From: Flavobacteriales bacterium
GTDB lineage: Bacteria; Bacteroidota; Bacteroidia; Flavobacteriales_D; SKUL01
Length of the DNA stretch: 7,778 nt
NCBI GenBank assembly: GCA_007129985.1
Contig: SKUL01000197.1
Location: forward strand, 1-7,778
Direction: 5' to 3'
Shown: piece after piece, positions 1 through 7,135 of the stretch
How the letters are laid out: each line of letters begins with the position of its first letter
Position numbering within the stretch: position 1 is the first letter of the stretch
Position numbers and translations under genes: made by a program
The notes under the pieces: generated by a model
What the model was told of the DNA's origin: nothing
Databases searched by the model: none
What the model saw: only the letters and a program-made list of their open reading frames with translations

Positions 1-20
1 GTTTGAAATGCCTTCATGGT

Positions 21-833
21 TTATTCCAGAATCTCAATCTGATCAATCACCAATCTACTTTCACCTTCAATCAGGAGATAGAAATTAAACCTGCATTTAT
101 CCGGGCAGTGTGAAGGAACCGAATTGAGATGCACCCTTAAGAGGCCGTCGTCAAACAAAAAAGGATTAACTGTAAAGAAGTCGTTGCAAAATGCGGTTTT
201 CTCAAGATGTATCAATGCCTCGGTTGAATCTGTATTGTATGTAAGCACGGGCTTAGACAGTTCTTCCAAGGCTCCGGAAAGAGCAGCTTGTTCATCCGTT
301 TCAAAAAAGTGTCGAACGTTTAAGAGTGATGGCGAATCGGACGAAAAGTCTACATCCAATTCAAGCGGAACAGCCGGGGGTTCTTTTATTCTTTCAGGTA
401 GCTTAGGTTCACTTTTGCAGTTTTTAAAAATTGCACGCACCTGAAGTTGGTGATGCAGAGAATTGTTAAAAGCTACTCTTGAAATTCCCATCTCACATTC
501 ATAATCCTCAAAAGTCAAAACATTTGCCGGCAATCGCTGCAGGGTGTCACTGCGGTCTATGCCCGACAGGTGCGCCCGATCCGCATCAAGCAACACCAAA
601 TTCATAGATTCGGAAATACGCATTTCTTTATCCGACAATACCTCTACTTGCCATGGGTACAACGCAAAATCATACACGTTCATGGCCTGAAAGAAAGTGT
701 CATTGATAAGCACTTCGTAATAGTCGCCGTTCATGCAGTACCACCAATGACCACTCAGGGAGTGTTGTGCCTTTGAGAGTGTAAAACAATGCACCAACAT
801 AAACAAAACCACAAGTTTGAACGCTCTTACCAC
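21..833 (-). CDS. Secreted protein of unknown function (signal peptide, two-part, six cysteines)
   Basis: I do not recognise this family. The frame is open up to an ATG at 923, but I prefer the GTG at 833, because it gives a proper signal peptide: a basic start (MVRAFK), a hydrophobic core (LVVLFMLVHCF) and a signal peptidase I-like end (SKA|Q) near residue 22. The extra 30 residues from the ATG come from repeat-like intergenic sequence. The mature chain begins near a GHWWYC segment (W30, W31, C33). A proline-rich stretch at about 141-157 separates an N-terminal part (C33, C113, C139) from a C-terminal part (C216, C243, C247), so disulfides outside the cytoplasm are plausible. No catalytic motif, lipobox or sorting domain is visible. 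Neither start has a Shine-Dalgarno sequence. It is divergent from the ABC operon, with no evident functional link. A real gene is likely; the start is uncertain. Confidence 0.72.
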   Translation of the reverse strand: MVRAFKLVVLFMLVHCFTLSKAQHSLSGHWWYCMNGDYYEVLINDTFFQAMNVYDFALYPWQVEVLSDKEMRISESMNLVLLDADRAHLSGIDRSDTLQRLPANVLTFEDYECEMGISRVAFNNSLHHQLQVRAIFKNCKSEPKLPERIKEPPAVPLELDVDFSSDSPSLLNVRHFFETDEQAALSGALEELSKPVLTYNTDSTEALIHLEKTAFCNDFFTVNPFLFDDGLLRVHLNSVPSHCPDKCRFNFYLLIEGESRLVIDQIEILE

Positions 834-1103
834 GGCTAAGCTTTTTGTGAGAGCTTGAAGATACGCAACAATAATGAGTTGACAATTGATTGCGTGTTGA
901 CTTGGCAATTGAGTGACAACCATAACTTACGGCAGCACGAACCACTCGTCTCCTTGCCCAAAAACCCATGTCAGATATCCCAAACAGCATTGAATAGCAC
1001 TCAACCTTACCCTTCCGCTAATCAGCATTCTATGCCTTTGGTGTAGTAAAATGGTGAACTTCTCCGTCTAACACTTACATTGTGGCACCTAAATCCAACC
1101 CTT
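834..1103. other. Divergent intergenic region, no gene seen
   Basis: This stretch separates the minus-strand secreted-protein gene from the plus-strand ABC operon and should carry promoters for both. No TAnnTTTG element with a correctly spaced upstream TTTG was found in either direction. The nearest match on the minus strand is TATTGTTG around 868-875, one base off the consensus. CAATTG (883-888, 906-911) and GTTGAC (878-883, 896-901) each occur twice within about 34 bp. Short open frames crossing the region have no recognisable protein features. Confidence 0.6.
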
Positions 1104-1985
1104 ATGGCACTTTTGCGCATTGAAAACCTATCCAAAACCTATCCGAACGGGGTAAAAGCCCTCGACGATGTAAGCCTTGAAATCAGCAATGGTATGTTTG
1201 GTCTTCTCGGCCCAAACGGCGCCGGTAAATCAAGCCTTATGCGAACGCTCGCAACACTTCAGGAGGCCGATAGCGGCAGGGCCTTTCTTGACGATATCGA
1301 CATCATGAAACAACCTGCCGAGTTGCGCAAGGTGTTGGGCTATTTGCCGCAGGAGTTTGGCGTGTATCCGCGTATCACGGCCGAACAACTCCTCGATCAT
1401 GTGGCAATCCTTAAAGGTATCGCCGCCAAAAAGGAGCGCAAAGAGCTGGTGCAATACCTGCTTCAGAAAGTAAACCTCTATGAGCAGCGCAGCAAAAGCG
1501 TAAAGGGTTTCTCCGGCGGAATGAAACAGCGGGTTGGAATTGCCCAGGCACTGATTGGCAATCCGCGTCTTATCATCGTGGATGAGCCCACCGCAGGCCT
1601 TGACCCCGGAGAACGCAACCGTTTTCACAATCTGCTGGCCGATGTGGGTCGCGAAGTAGTGGTGATTTTGAGCACCCACATTGTGGATGATGTGCGCGAA
1701 CTGTGCTCTTCCATGGCCATCATGAACCTCGGGCGCATTGTGTATGCCGGCAGCCCGGTTTCGGTGCTCGAGGAACTGCGCGGAAAAGTATGGACGAAGG
1801 CACTTGAGCGCGGCGAAGTGGATGCATACCGAAGCACACACCACGTGATAAGCGATAAAATGGTAGGTGGCCGTCCGCACATACACGTATTGAGCGACAA
1901 TCACCCCGGCGAGGGTTTCACAGCCGTTGAGCCCAACCTTGAAGACGTGTTTTTCGTGAAAATTAACCCCGCCGTAACGGCCTGA
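1104..1985 (+). CDS. ABC transporter ATP-binding protein (partner of the permease/peptidase fusion)
   Basis: This is a 293-aa cytoplasmic ATPase that should power the membrane protein encoded 13 bp downstream. All nucleotide-binding motifs are present and intact: Walker A GPNGAGKS (36-43), Q-loop Gln83, signature FSGGMKQR (136-143), Walker B LIIVDEP (156-162), D-loop GLDP (165-168) and switch His192. The C-terminal tail of about 75 residues ends in the NLEDVFF-type segment usual for ATPases that serve ABC-2 permeases. The frame opens at a TTG at 1080, but the ATG at 1104 puts the conserved LLRIENLSKTYPNG strand immediately after the start, as in the family, so I chose it. No Shine-Dalgarno sequence is visible, which is common in Bacteroidota. 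Function as an ABC ATPase is very secure; the cargo is unknown. Confidence 0.96.
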   Translation: MALLRIENLSKTYPNGVKALDDVSLEISNGMFGLLGPNGAGKSSLMRTLATLQEADSGRAFLDDIDIMKQPAELRKVLGYLPQEFGVYPRITAEQLLDHVAILKGIAAKKERKELVQYLLQKVNLYEQRSKSVKGFSGGMKQRVGIAQALIGNPRLIIVDEPTAGLDPGERNRFHNLLADVGREVVVILSTHIVDDVRELCSSMAIMNLGRIVYAGSPVSVLEELRGKVWTKALERGEVDAYRSTHHVISDKMVGGRPHIHVLSDNHPGEGFTAVEPNLEDVFFVKINPAVTA

Positions 1986-1998
1986 ATCTGCCACGAAG

Positions 1999-4900
1999 AT
2001 GTTTAGCGAATTTTTCAAACTCGAGTTGCGCTCGGCCTTCAGAAGTCCGATGCTCTACGTCTTTTTTGGTCTGGTTGCCCTGTTTGCGTTCGGCGCGGTG
2101 GCAAGCGACAATGTGCAAATTGGCGGAGCCATAGGCAACGTACACCGCAACGCCCCCGATGTGATTACCCAGTTTACGCTCATTATGGGCATTATGGGGC
2201 TTTTGTTCGCGGCGGCCTTTTTCAACAATGCTGCCTTGCGAGACCACAACAACCAGTTCAATGAGATACTTTTTCATTTGCCCATTGGCAAAGCCGGCTT
2301 TTTTTGGGGGCGTTTTCTCGGGGCGTGGATACTCAGTACTTTGCCCTTACTTGGGGTTTTTGTAGGGGCGTGGCTCGGGAGTGTTATCAGTCCGCTGGCC
2401 GGATGGGTGGACAGCGACAGAATGGGGCCGTTCTATTGGTCGAATCTGCTCAGCAACTACCTCTACTTTGTGCTTCCCAACATGTTTTTCGCGGGTAGCA
2501 TCATCTTTTTTCTGGCCCATAAGTTTAAAAATACCATCATCAGTTTTGTGGGTGCGCTGGCCATTATTGTGGCTTACTTCGCCTCGGGCACACTTATCAG
2601 CGATATTGACAACAAAACCCTTGCGGCGCTCACGGATACTTTCGCTGTGAGAACCTACAGCGTTTATTCGCAGTACTGGACTCCCGCCGAGCGCAATACA
2701 CTGAGCCCTGCGCTTGAGGGAATCATTCTCTACAACCGCTTGTTTTGGCTCGCGCTGGGGCTGGTTATTTCGGTTTTGAGCTACTGGAGTTTTAGCTTTC
2801 AGCAAAAACTGCGCTTCAGCCGAAAAAGCAAACCCGAAACACAGAAAACAGCACAGCTCGAAAAGCTTGTTGCCGAGAAACCCGCTGTGCTTTCGCAGTT
2901 TAACGCTAAGCTCAATCGTTTGCAATTCGCCAGCTTTTTCATGGCCAACCTGCGCAGCATCGTAAAAAGTGTGGTGTTCAAAATTGTGGCGCTTTTTGGA
3001 GTGTTATTGCTGGTTATTAGCCTCTTTGAAGGCTACGAATACTACGGACTTCAGACCTACCCCGTTACCTACAAAATCATTGACGACATTGAGGGTTCTA
3101 CCGGAATCTTTTTGCTGATTGTGGTTATTTTCTTCAGCGGCGAACTCGTATGGCGCGACCGCATGAGCCATATACACGAGGTGATTAATGCCACGCCACA
3201 TCACAGTTTTGTGAGCATTTTTGCCAAGGTGGCAAGCCTGGTGAGCGTTGCGGTGCTTCTGCAATTCATGTTTATTTTGATAGGGGTCCTTTCGCAATTG
3301 CTGAGGGGTTATACCCGCATTGAGCTGGACGTTTACCTTGTGCATTTCCTCGTTGCTAATCTTCCCGGATATATCATTCTGGCAGCGCTTTTTGTGGTCA
3401 TTCAAACCCTGCTCAATAATCGTTATGTGGGTTATTTTATCGGACTGCTGTTTATTACAGTGTGGAGTATTGTGATGAGCGTTTTGGAATGGCAAAGTAA
3501 TATGCTCTTGCCGGGCGAATCACCGGGTATTTTCTATTCAGACATGAATCGTTTTGGTCCCGGGCTGGTCGGAACACTTTGGTTCAATGCCTATTGGTTG
3601 CTGTTTGCCGTGTTGCTGATTTTCGTCGCAGGGTTCTTCTGGCCCCGCAGTGTGGTAAGCAGTATGCGCGAAAAATGGCTGGTGGCAAAAGGTAGCTTCA
3701 CAGGGGGCGCAAAACGAGCGTTTGCAATTGTTGGAGTGTGCTGGTTGTTGGTGGCCGGTTGGGTGTACTACAATACCATTGTGCTGAATCCCTACAAAAG
3801 TAGCAAGCAGGTCAAGCTGGAGTCGGTAGAATACGAAAAGAAATACAGGCAATACAAAGACAGGCACTTGCCGGTACTTACAGACATTGATTATTACATT
3901 GACATTTTCCCCGAAAAACGTGATGTCTATGTGAAGGCTGACGCGCAATTCTTGAACAAATCCGACCAAGCCATTGATTCATTGTTTTTCAATTTGAATC
4001 AGAAATGGCAGAATGAAATAATCATTCCGGATGCGGAGCTTGTGCTGAACGACGAGGAACTGGGTTTTCAGATTTACGCACTTAGCCGCCCTTTACAGCC
4101 GGGTGATGCTCTGAATATGACCATAAAAACAGCTTACGTTACCAAAGGGTTTCAGAACACCAGTGGTAATACCAACATCGTTCGCAACGGGACTTTTCTC
4201 AATAATTTTGAGATTCTTCCAACCATGGGCTACAGCGAGGGCGCGGAACTCATGGGTAAAAACGACCGCAAGAAGTATGGACTTCCCGAGCGCGACCGCA
4301 TGCCGCCTTTGCAATATCCCTGTGGCCATGTGTGCATGAGCAATTACCTTACAAATGGCCTTGCCGATTGGGTGAATGTGAGTTCGGTAATCAGTACAAG
4401 TACAGACCAGATAGCCGTGGCGCCGGGGTCTTTGGTAAATGAATGGACCGAGGGAGACCGCCGTTACTTCAAATACGAACTCGACCAACCCTCGCAGAAT
4501 TTTTACAGTTTTATGAGCGCCCGCTATGAGGTGGCCCGCGAAAAATACCGCGACATTGATGTCGAGGTGTACTATCATCCTGCACATCACGTGAATGTGG
4601 CTATGATGATTGATGCCGTTAAGCGAAGTTTTGAGTATTTCGAAGAACATTTCGGGCCGTATTACCATAAACAAGCGCGCATTGTTGAGTTTCCGCGATA
4701 CGCGAGTTTTGCACAGGCATTTCCCGGAACCATGCCTTATTCGGAAAGCATTGGCTTTATCATCAACCTCGAAGATGAAAACGATAACAACATTGTAGAT
4801 GCCGTAATTGCACACGAAATGGCGCATCAATGGTGGGCGCATCAGGAAATACCCGCAAACATGCAGGGTGGAACCATGCTGACAGAGAGTTTTGCCGAAT

Positions 4901-5595
4901 ACAGCAGCTTAATGGTAATGAAGAAAGATTTGAAGGGCGACGACATGCGCATGAAAAAATTCCTCAAATACAATTACGACCGCTATTTGAGAGGGCGAAG
5001 TGGTGAGATGGTAAAGGAATTACCGCTGTACAAGGTAGAAAATCAGGACTATATTCACTACGGAAAAGGTGCTGTGGTGCTGTATTCTTTGCAGGATTAC
5101 ATTGGCGAGGACAGCGTAAATACTTCTCTCCGCACATTTCTGGAAGAATATGCCTACGCGGAACCGCCTTACCCAAGTTCGCTCGATTACCTGCGTCACC
5201 TTGAGCCGCGTGTGCCGGATTCCCTTTCGTACCTTGTTGAAGATTGGATTAAGCAAATCACGCTGTACGACCTTCGCTTAAAAGAAGCCACTGCGCGTAA
5301 GCTATCAGACGATTTGTACGAGGTGGCCTTTGAGCTTGAAGCGCGTAAATTCTATGCCGACAGCCTCGGAAATGAAACAGAACAGCCCCTGCGCGAGTGG
5401 ATTGACATCGGCGTGTACAGCGACAAGGACGAAAAGAACCTTATGGCTTGGAAGCGAGTGCGTCTTACCCAAAGTCCGGCGCGCTATGTAATGACGGTAG
5501 AAGGTCTTCCTGCCAAGGCGGCTCTCGACCCCCGGCAAATGCTGATTGAACGGGTGGTAAGCGACAATGTGAAGAGTGTGAAGGTGGAGGGGTAG
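1999..5595 (+). CDS. ABC-2 permease fused to M1-family metallopeptidase
   Basis: This 1198-aa inner-membrane protein combines a duplicated ABC-2 permease with a zinc peptidase. By eye the membrane segments lie near 18-36, 58-76, 106-130, 150-173, 179-199, 247-265, then 324-344, 368-385, 408-433, 447-471, 478-497, 531-548, with a 13th at 574-591. The M1-like domain spans about 625-1110. It has HEMAH (H939, E940, H943) as zinc ligands and general base, E963 in TESFAEY as third ligand, and Y1021 in HYGKGA as the likely transition-state tyrosine. The usual GxMEN exopeptidase motif is replaced by GTMPYSES (910-917). The architecture matches proteins named 'ABC transporter permease/M1 family aminopeptidase', common in Bacteroidota. 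It is co-transcribed with the upstream ATPase. Domains are secure; substrate and true aminopeptidase activity are not. Confidence 0.95.
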   Translation: MFSEFFKLELRSAFRSPMLYVFFGLVALFAFGAVASDNVQIGGAIGNVHRNAPDVITQFTLIMGIMGLLFAAAFFNNAALRDHNNQFNEILFHLPIGKAGFFWGRFLGAWILSTLPLLGVFVGAWLGSVISPLAGWVDSDRMGPFYWSNLLSNYLYFVLPNMFFAGSIIFFLAHKFKNTIISFVGALAIIVAYFASGTLISDIDNKTLAALTDTFAVRTYSVYSQYWTPAERNTLSPALEGIILYNRLFWLALGLVISVLSYWSFSFQQKLRFSRKSKPETQKTAQLEKLVAEKPAVLSQFNAKLNRLQFASFFMANLRSIVKSVVFKIVALFGVLLLVISLFEGYEYYGLQTYPVTYKIIDDIEGSTGIFLLIVVIFFSGELVWRDRMSHIHEVINATPHHSFVSIFAKVASLVSVAVLLQFMFILIGVLSQLLRGYTRIELDVYLVHFLVANLPGYIILAALFVVIQTLLNNRYVGYFIGLLFITVWSIVMSVLEWQSNMLLPGESPGIFYSDMNRFGPGLVGTLWFNAYWLLFAVLLIFVAGFFWPRSVVSSMREKWLVAKGSFTGGAKRAFAIVGVCWLLVAGWVYYNTIVLNPYKSSKQVKLESVEYEKKYRQYKDRHLPVLTDIDYYIDIFPEKRDVYVKADAQFLNKSDQAIDSLFFNLNQKWQNEIIIPDAELVLNDEELGFQIYALSRPLQPGDALNMTIKTAYVTKGFQNTSGNTNIVRNGTFLNNFEILPTMGYSEGAELMGKNDRKKYGLPERDRMPPLQYPCGHVCMSNYLTNGLADWVNVSSVISTSTDQIAVAPGSLVNEWTEGDRRYFKYELDQPSQNFYSFMSARYEVAREKYRDIDVEVYYHPAHHVNVAMMIDAVKRSFEYFEEHFGPYYHKQARIVEFPRYASFAQAFPGTMPYSESIGFIINLEDENDNNIVDAVIAHEMAHQWWAHQEIPANMQGGTMLTESFAEYSSLMVMKKDLKGDDMRMKKFLKYNYDRYLRGRSGEMVKELPLYKVENQDYIHYGKGAVVLYSLQDYIGEDSVNTSLRTFLEEYAYAEPPYPSSLDYLRHLEPRVPDSLSYLVEDWIKQITLYDLRLKEATARKLSDDLYEVAFELEARKFYADSLGNETEQPLREWIDIGVYSDKDEKNLMAWKRVRLTQSPARYVMTVEGLPAKAALDPRQMLIERVVSDNVKSVKVEG

Positions 5596-5621
5596 AGCTT
5601 GTTTGCCGCTTACTCCACAAC
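5596..5621. other. Short convergent gap between the ABC operon and fic
   Basis: Only 26 bp separate the stop codon of the permease-peptidase gene from the stop codon of the fic gene on the opposite strand. No stem-loop with a T-run is visible, so termination must be Rho-dependent or run into the opposite gene. Confidence 0.6.
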
Positions 5622-6725
5622 TCAAATCACCAACAAATACCTTCGGCTTCTGCCTTCACCGGACGGGGTGAGGATTCCTTTTTTCACCAGTTCCTGAAGG
5701 TCGCGGGTAGCGGTGGCTTTTGATACCCCTGTGATGCCCGAGTATTTCCCGGCACTCATCCCTCCTTCAAAGCCATCAGGTCCCTGGTTCAACATCTTTT
5801 TGATTGCTTTGAGCTGGCGCGGTTCAAGGGCTTCATGGTGTACATCAAAAAAGCGGGTTTTCTTTACCACAAAGGCAATCTGCTCTTCGGCGGCGTGTTG
5901 GGCATCATTGACAACTCCCGTAAAATAGCGCAGCCAAGTGCTCACTTCATTCGATTGTTGTCCGTTTTTCAATGCAGCGTAATACGCCTTTTTGTTGGAT
6001 TCTATAACCTGTGAAAGACTCAGTATCACCGGCCGACCCGCATGCTGAGAGAGCACTTTTTCTGACAATGCCCGTCCAATCCTTCCGTTTCCGTCTTCAA
6101 ACGGGTGAATGCTTTCAAAATACAGGTGTGCCAGAGCAGAGCGCACCGGTGCAAACGCTATGGCCGACTTTCCTCCCGGTGCCGTGTCGTTGAACCAGCG
6201 GATGAATTTTTTCATCTCTTTCGGCACGCTCACCGATGGTGGAGCTTCAAAATGCACCTTTTCCCTTCCGGCAGCACCCGAAACCACCTGCATGGGCTCG
6301 GCAGATGAGCGCCATGCCCCCGCCCTGACATAATGATTGCCTTCCATCAGCAAGCGGTGCCATGCAAACAGTTCCGATTCGCTCAAGGGCTTTGCAAACG
6401 ATTTCTGCACATGGAGCATCATCTTCACAATTCCATTGGCTCTCTTGTCTCTCACAATTTGCGGGGTGGCGTTGATGCCGAGGTTGTTTCGTATGGATGA
6501 CATTACATCTTCCCGACTGAGGTATTCTCCCTCAATTTCCGATGTCTTTACGGCTTCTGCCAGCAGGGCCGAAATAACCACCTCCGCTTCAACCTCATCA
6601 GATAGTGCCCTCACCATGCCACTCACCCGTCCCATCCGCTCGGTATAGGCGAGGATATTGTCCATTACTTCGTCCTCATTGTAGGAGAAATCGGGCCAGT
6701 CGGGTAGTTGCCAGTTGTAAAGCAT
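5622..6725 (-). CDS. Class II Fic family protein (predicted AMP-transferase) with C-terminal winged helix
   Basis: This 367-aa protein is predicted to transfer AMP from ATP to a hydroxyl side chain of a target protein. In order it has: an N-terminal DUF4172-like segment (about 1-80) holding the inhibitory motif TSEIEG (61-66), a match to [ST]xxxE[GN]; a flap region around AGAWRSS (135-141) that would dock the target; the catalytic loop HPFEDGNGRIGR (207-218), with H207 as base, a central acidic residue for metal and the phosphate-binding GNGR; and a C-terminal winged helix (about 300-367, recognition region around TGVSKATATRDLQEL). The inhibitory helix placed N-terminal to the Fic core makes it class II, similar in length and layout to Shewanella SoFic. 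All key residues are present, so it should be active once relieved of autoinhibition. The ATG at 6725 abuts a dyad. The target is unknown. Confidence 0.95.
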   Translation of the reverse strand: MLYNWQLPDWPDFSYNEDEVMDNILAYTERMGRVSGMVRALSDEVEAEVVISALLAEAVKTSEIEGEYLSREDVMSSIRNNLGINATPQIVRDKRANGIVKMMLHVQKSFAKPLSESELFAWHRLLMEGNHYVRAGAWRSSAEPMQVVSGAAGREKVHFEAPPSVSVPKEMKKFIRWFNDTAPGGKSAIAFAPVRSALAHLYFESIHPFEDGNGRIGRALSEKVLSQHAGRPVILSLSQVIESNKKAYYAALKNGQQSNEVSTWLRYFTGVVNDAQHAAEEQIAFVVKKTRFFDVHHEALEPRQLKAIKKMLNQGPDGFEGGMSAGKYSGITGVSKATATRDLQELVKKGILTPSGEGRSRRYLLVI

Positions 6726-6753
6726 GAGCCAAATATACGCATTATTCGGCTCA
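6725..6753. repeat. Inverted repeat 1 upstream of fic (operator-like)
   Basis: The 11-bp arms TGAGCCAAATA (6725-6735) and TATTCGGCTCA (6743-6753) pair at 10 of 11 positions around a 7-bp spacer. The repeat begins at the first base of the fic start codon and extends upstream. It has the same 29-bp outer dimension as the second repeat, and its half-sites match those of the second repeat. Its placement over the start and the candidate -7 element fits an operator. Its binding protein is not shown; the winged-helix Fic protein itself is one candidate. Confidence 0.75.
6730..6737 (-). promoter_or_regulatory. Candidate -7 element TATATTTG at the fic start
   Basis: Read on the minus strand, TATATTTG fits the Bacteroidota -7 consensus TAnnTTTG and ends four bases before the fic ATG, which would give a nearly leaderless transcript. 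It lies inside one arm of the first dyad, so a repressor bound there would block polymerase. No TTTG at the normal 19-21 bp upstream spacing is visible; the only one nearby is about 14 bp away. The site is therefore tentative. Confidence 0.25.
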
Positions 6754-6767
6754 AATATTCATGTTAT

Positions 6768-6798
6768 ATGAGCCGATTAGAGAGCGTAATCGGCTCAT
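6768..6798. repeat. Inverted repeat 2 upstream of fic (perfect 12-bp arms)
   Basis: ATGAGCCGATTA (6768-6779) and TAATCGGCTCAT (6787-6798) are perfectly complementary across a 7-bp spacer. The inner 11-bp half-sites repeat those of the first dyad exactly 44 bp away. It lies 43 bp downstream of the toxin stop codon in the direction of transcription, so it could also fold as a hairpin in toxin mRNA. No T-run follows it, and the matching partner dyad favours a protein-binding site over a terminator. Confidence 0.85.
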
Positions 6799-6841
6799 GG
6801 CTATGAATAATTCGAACCAGAGAGCACGCAACTGTATCAAT

Positions 6842-7135
6842 TTAAAGTCGAAGTTGAAGGGGGTCTTGACGCGAGTCGAAAATCGCGATAATCTCAATCT
6901 CCTTCTTCTTAATGCGATAGAAAAGAGAAGTTTGCTCAGTTACTACACACTTTCTAACTACTTGTTTCAAACTCGAAGACGGAAATCCCTCAGGGAATTT
7001 CACGATTGTCTTGATTGCAATGTCAAGTTGATTAACAAATTGATGCTTAACCTCAATTGACCAGTTTTCCTCAAGGTAAAGCAAAAGGCGCTCGAGGTCA
7101 GTTTTGGCCGTTTCTGAAAAAACAACGGGTTTCAT
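6842..7135 (-). CDS. ParE/RelE-family toxin of a type II toxin-antitoxin pair
   Basis: This 97-aa protein has the pattern of ParE/RelE-fold toxins: an N-terminal strand (KPVVFSETAKTDLERLLLYLEENW) leading into two helices, a conserved basic/strand segment (VRKCVVTEQTSLFYRI), then a final strand with the diagnostic EIIAIFDSRQDP near the C-terminus. Known members either block DNA gyrase (ParE-like) or cut ribosome-bound mRNA (RelE-like); the sequence alone does not decide, though the RQDP end is typical of members annotated as plasmid stabilisation/ParE. Its ATG overlaps the antitoxin stop codon as ATGA, so the two are translationally coupled. Length is normal for the family and the frame is intact. 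The region looks more AT-rich by eye than the neighbouring ABC and fic genes, which fits acquisition as a mobile module. Confidence 0.9.
   Translation of the reverse strand: MKPVVFSETAKTDLERLLLYLEENWSIEVKHQFVNQLDIAIKTIVKFPEGFPSSSLKQVVRKCVVTEQTSLFYRIKKKEIEIIAIFDSRQDPLQLRL

Noticed and set aside
855..1046. Plus-strand open frame of 63 aa upstream of the ABC operon
   Set aside because: It crosses repeat-like intergenic DNA, overlaps the opposite-strand gene region and has a random-looking composition.
1080..1103. TTG start giving an eight-residue longer ABC ATPase
   Set aside because: The extension MWHLNPTL lies outside the conserved domain, has no ribosome binding site, and the ATG at 1104 fits the family start.
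1230..2018. Long minus-strand open frame (262 aa) opposite the ABC ATPase gene
   Set aside because: It mirrors a secure coding gene, is rich in histidine and low-complexity patterns typical of antisense frames, and has no recognisable motif.
4093..4842. Minus-strand open frame (249 aa) opposite the peptidase domain
   Set aside because: It is antisense to conserved active-site codons and shows no protein family features.
6768..6798. Perfect inverted repeat as a Rho-independent terminator of the toxin-antitoxin operon
   Set aside because: No T-run follows on the minus strand, and a second dyad with the same half-sites lies 44 bp away, which fits an operator better.
6725..6798. Dyads as a short CRISPR array or a miniature transposon
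   Set aside because: There are only two units, they are palindromic with 7-bp spacers, and no target-site duplications or transposase are seen.
6761..7060. Plus-strand open frame of 99 aa over the toxin gene and fic upstream region
   Set aside because: It is the reverse strand of the ParE-type toxin and runs through the inverted repeat; no family features are seen.
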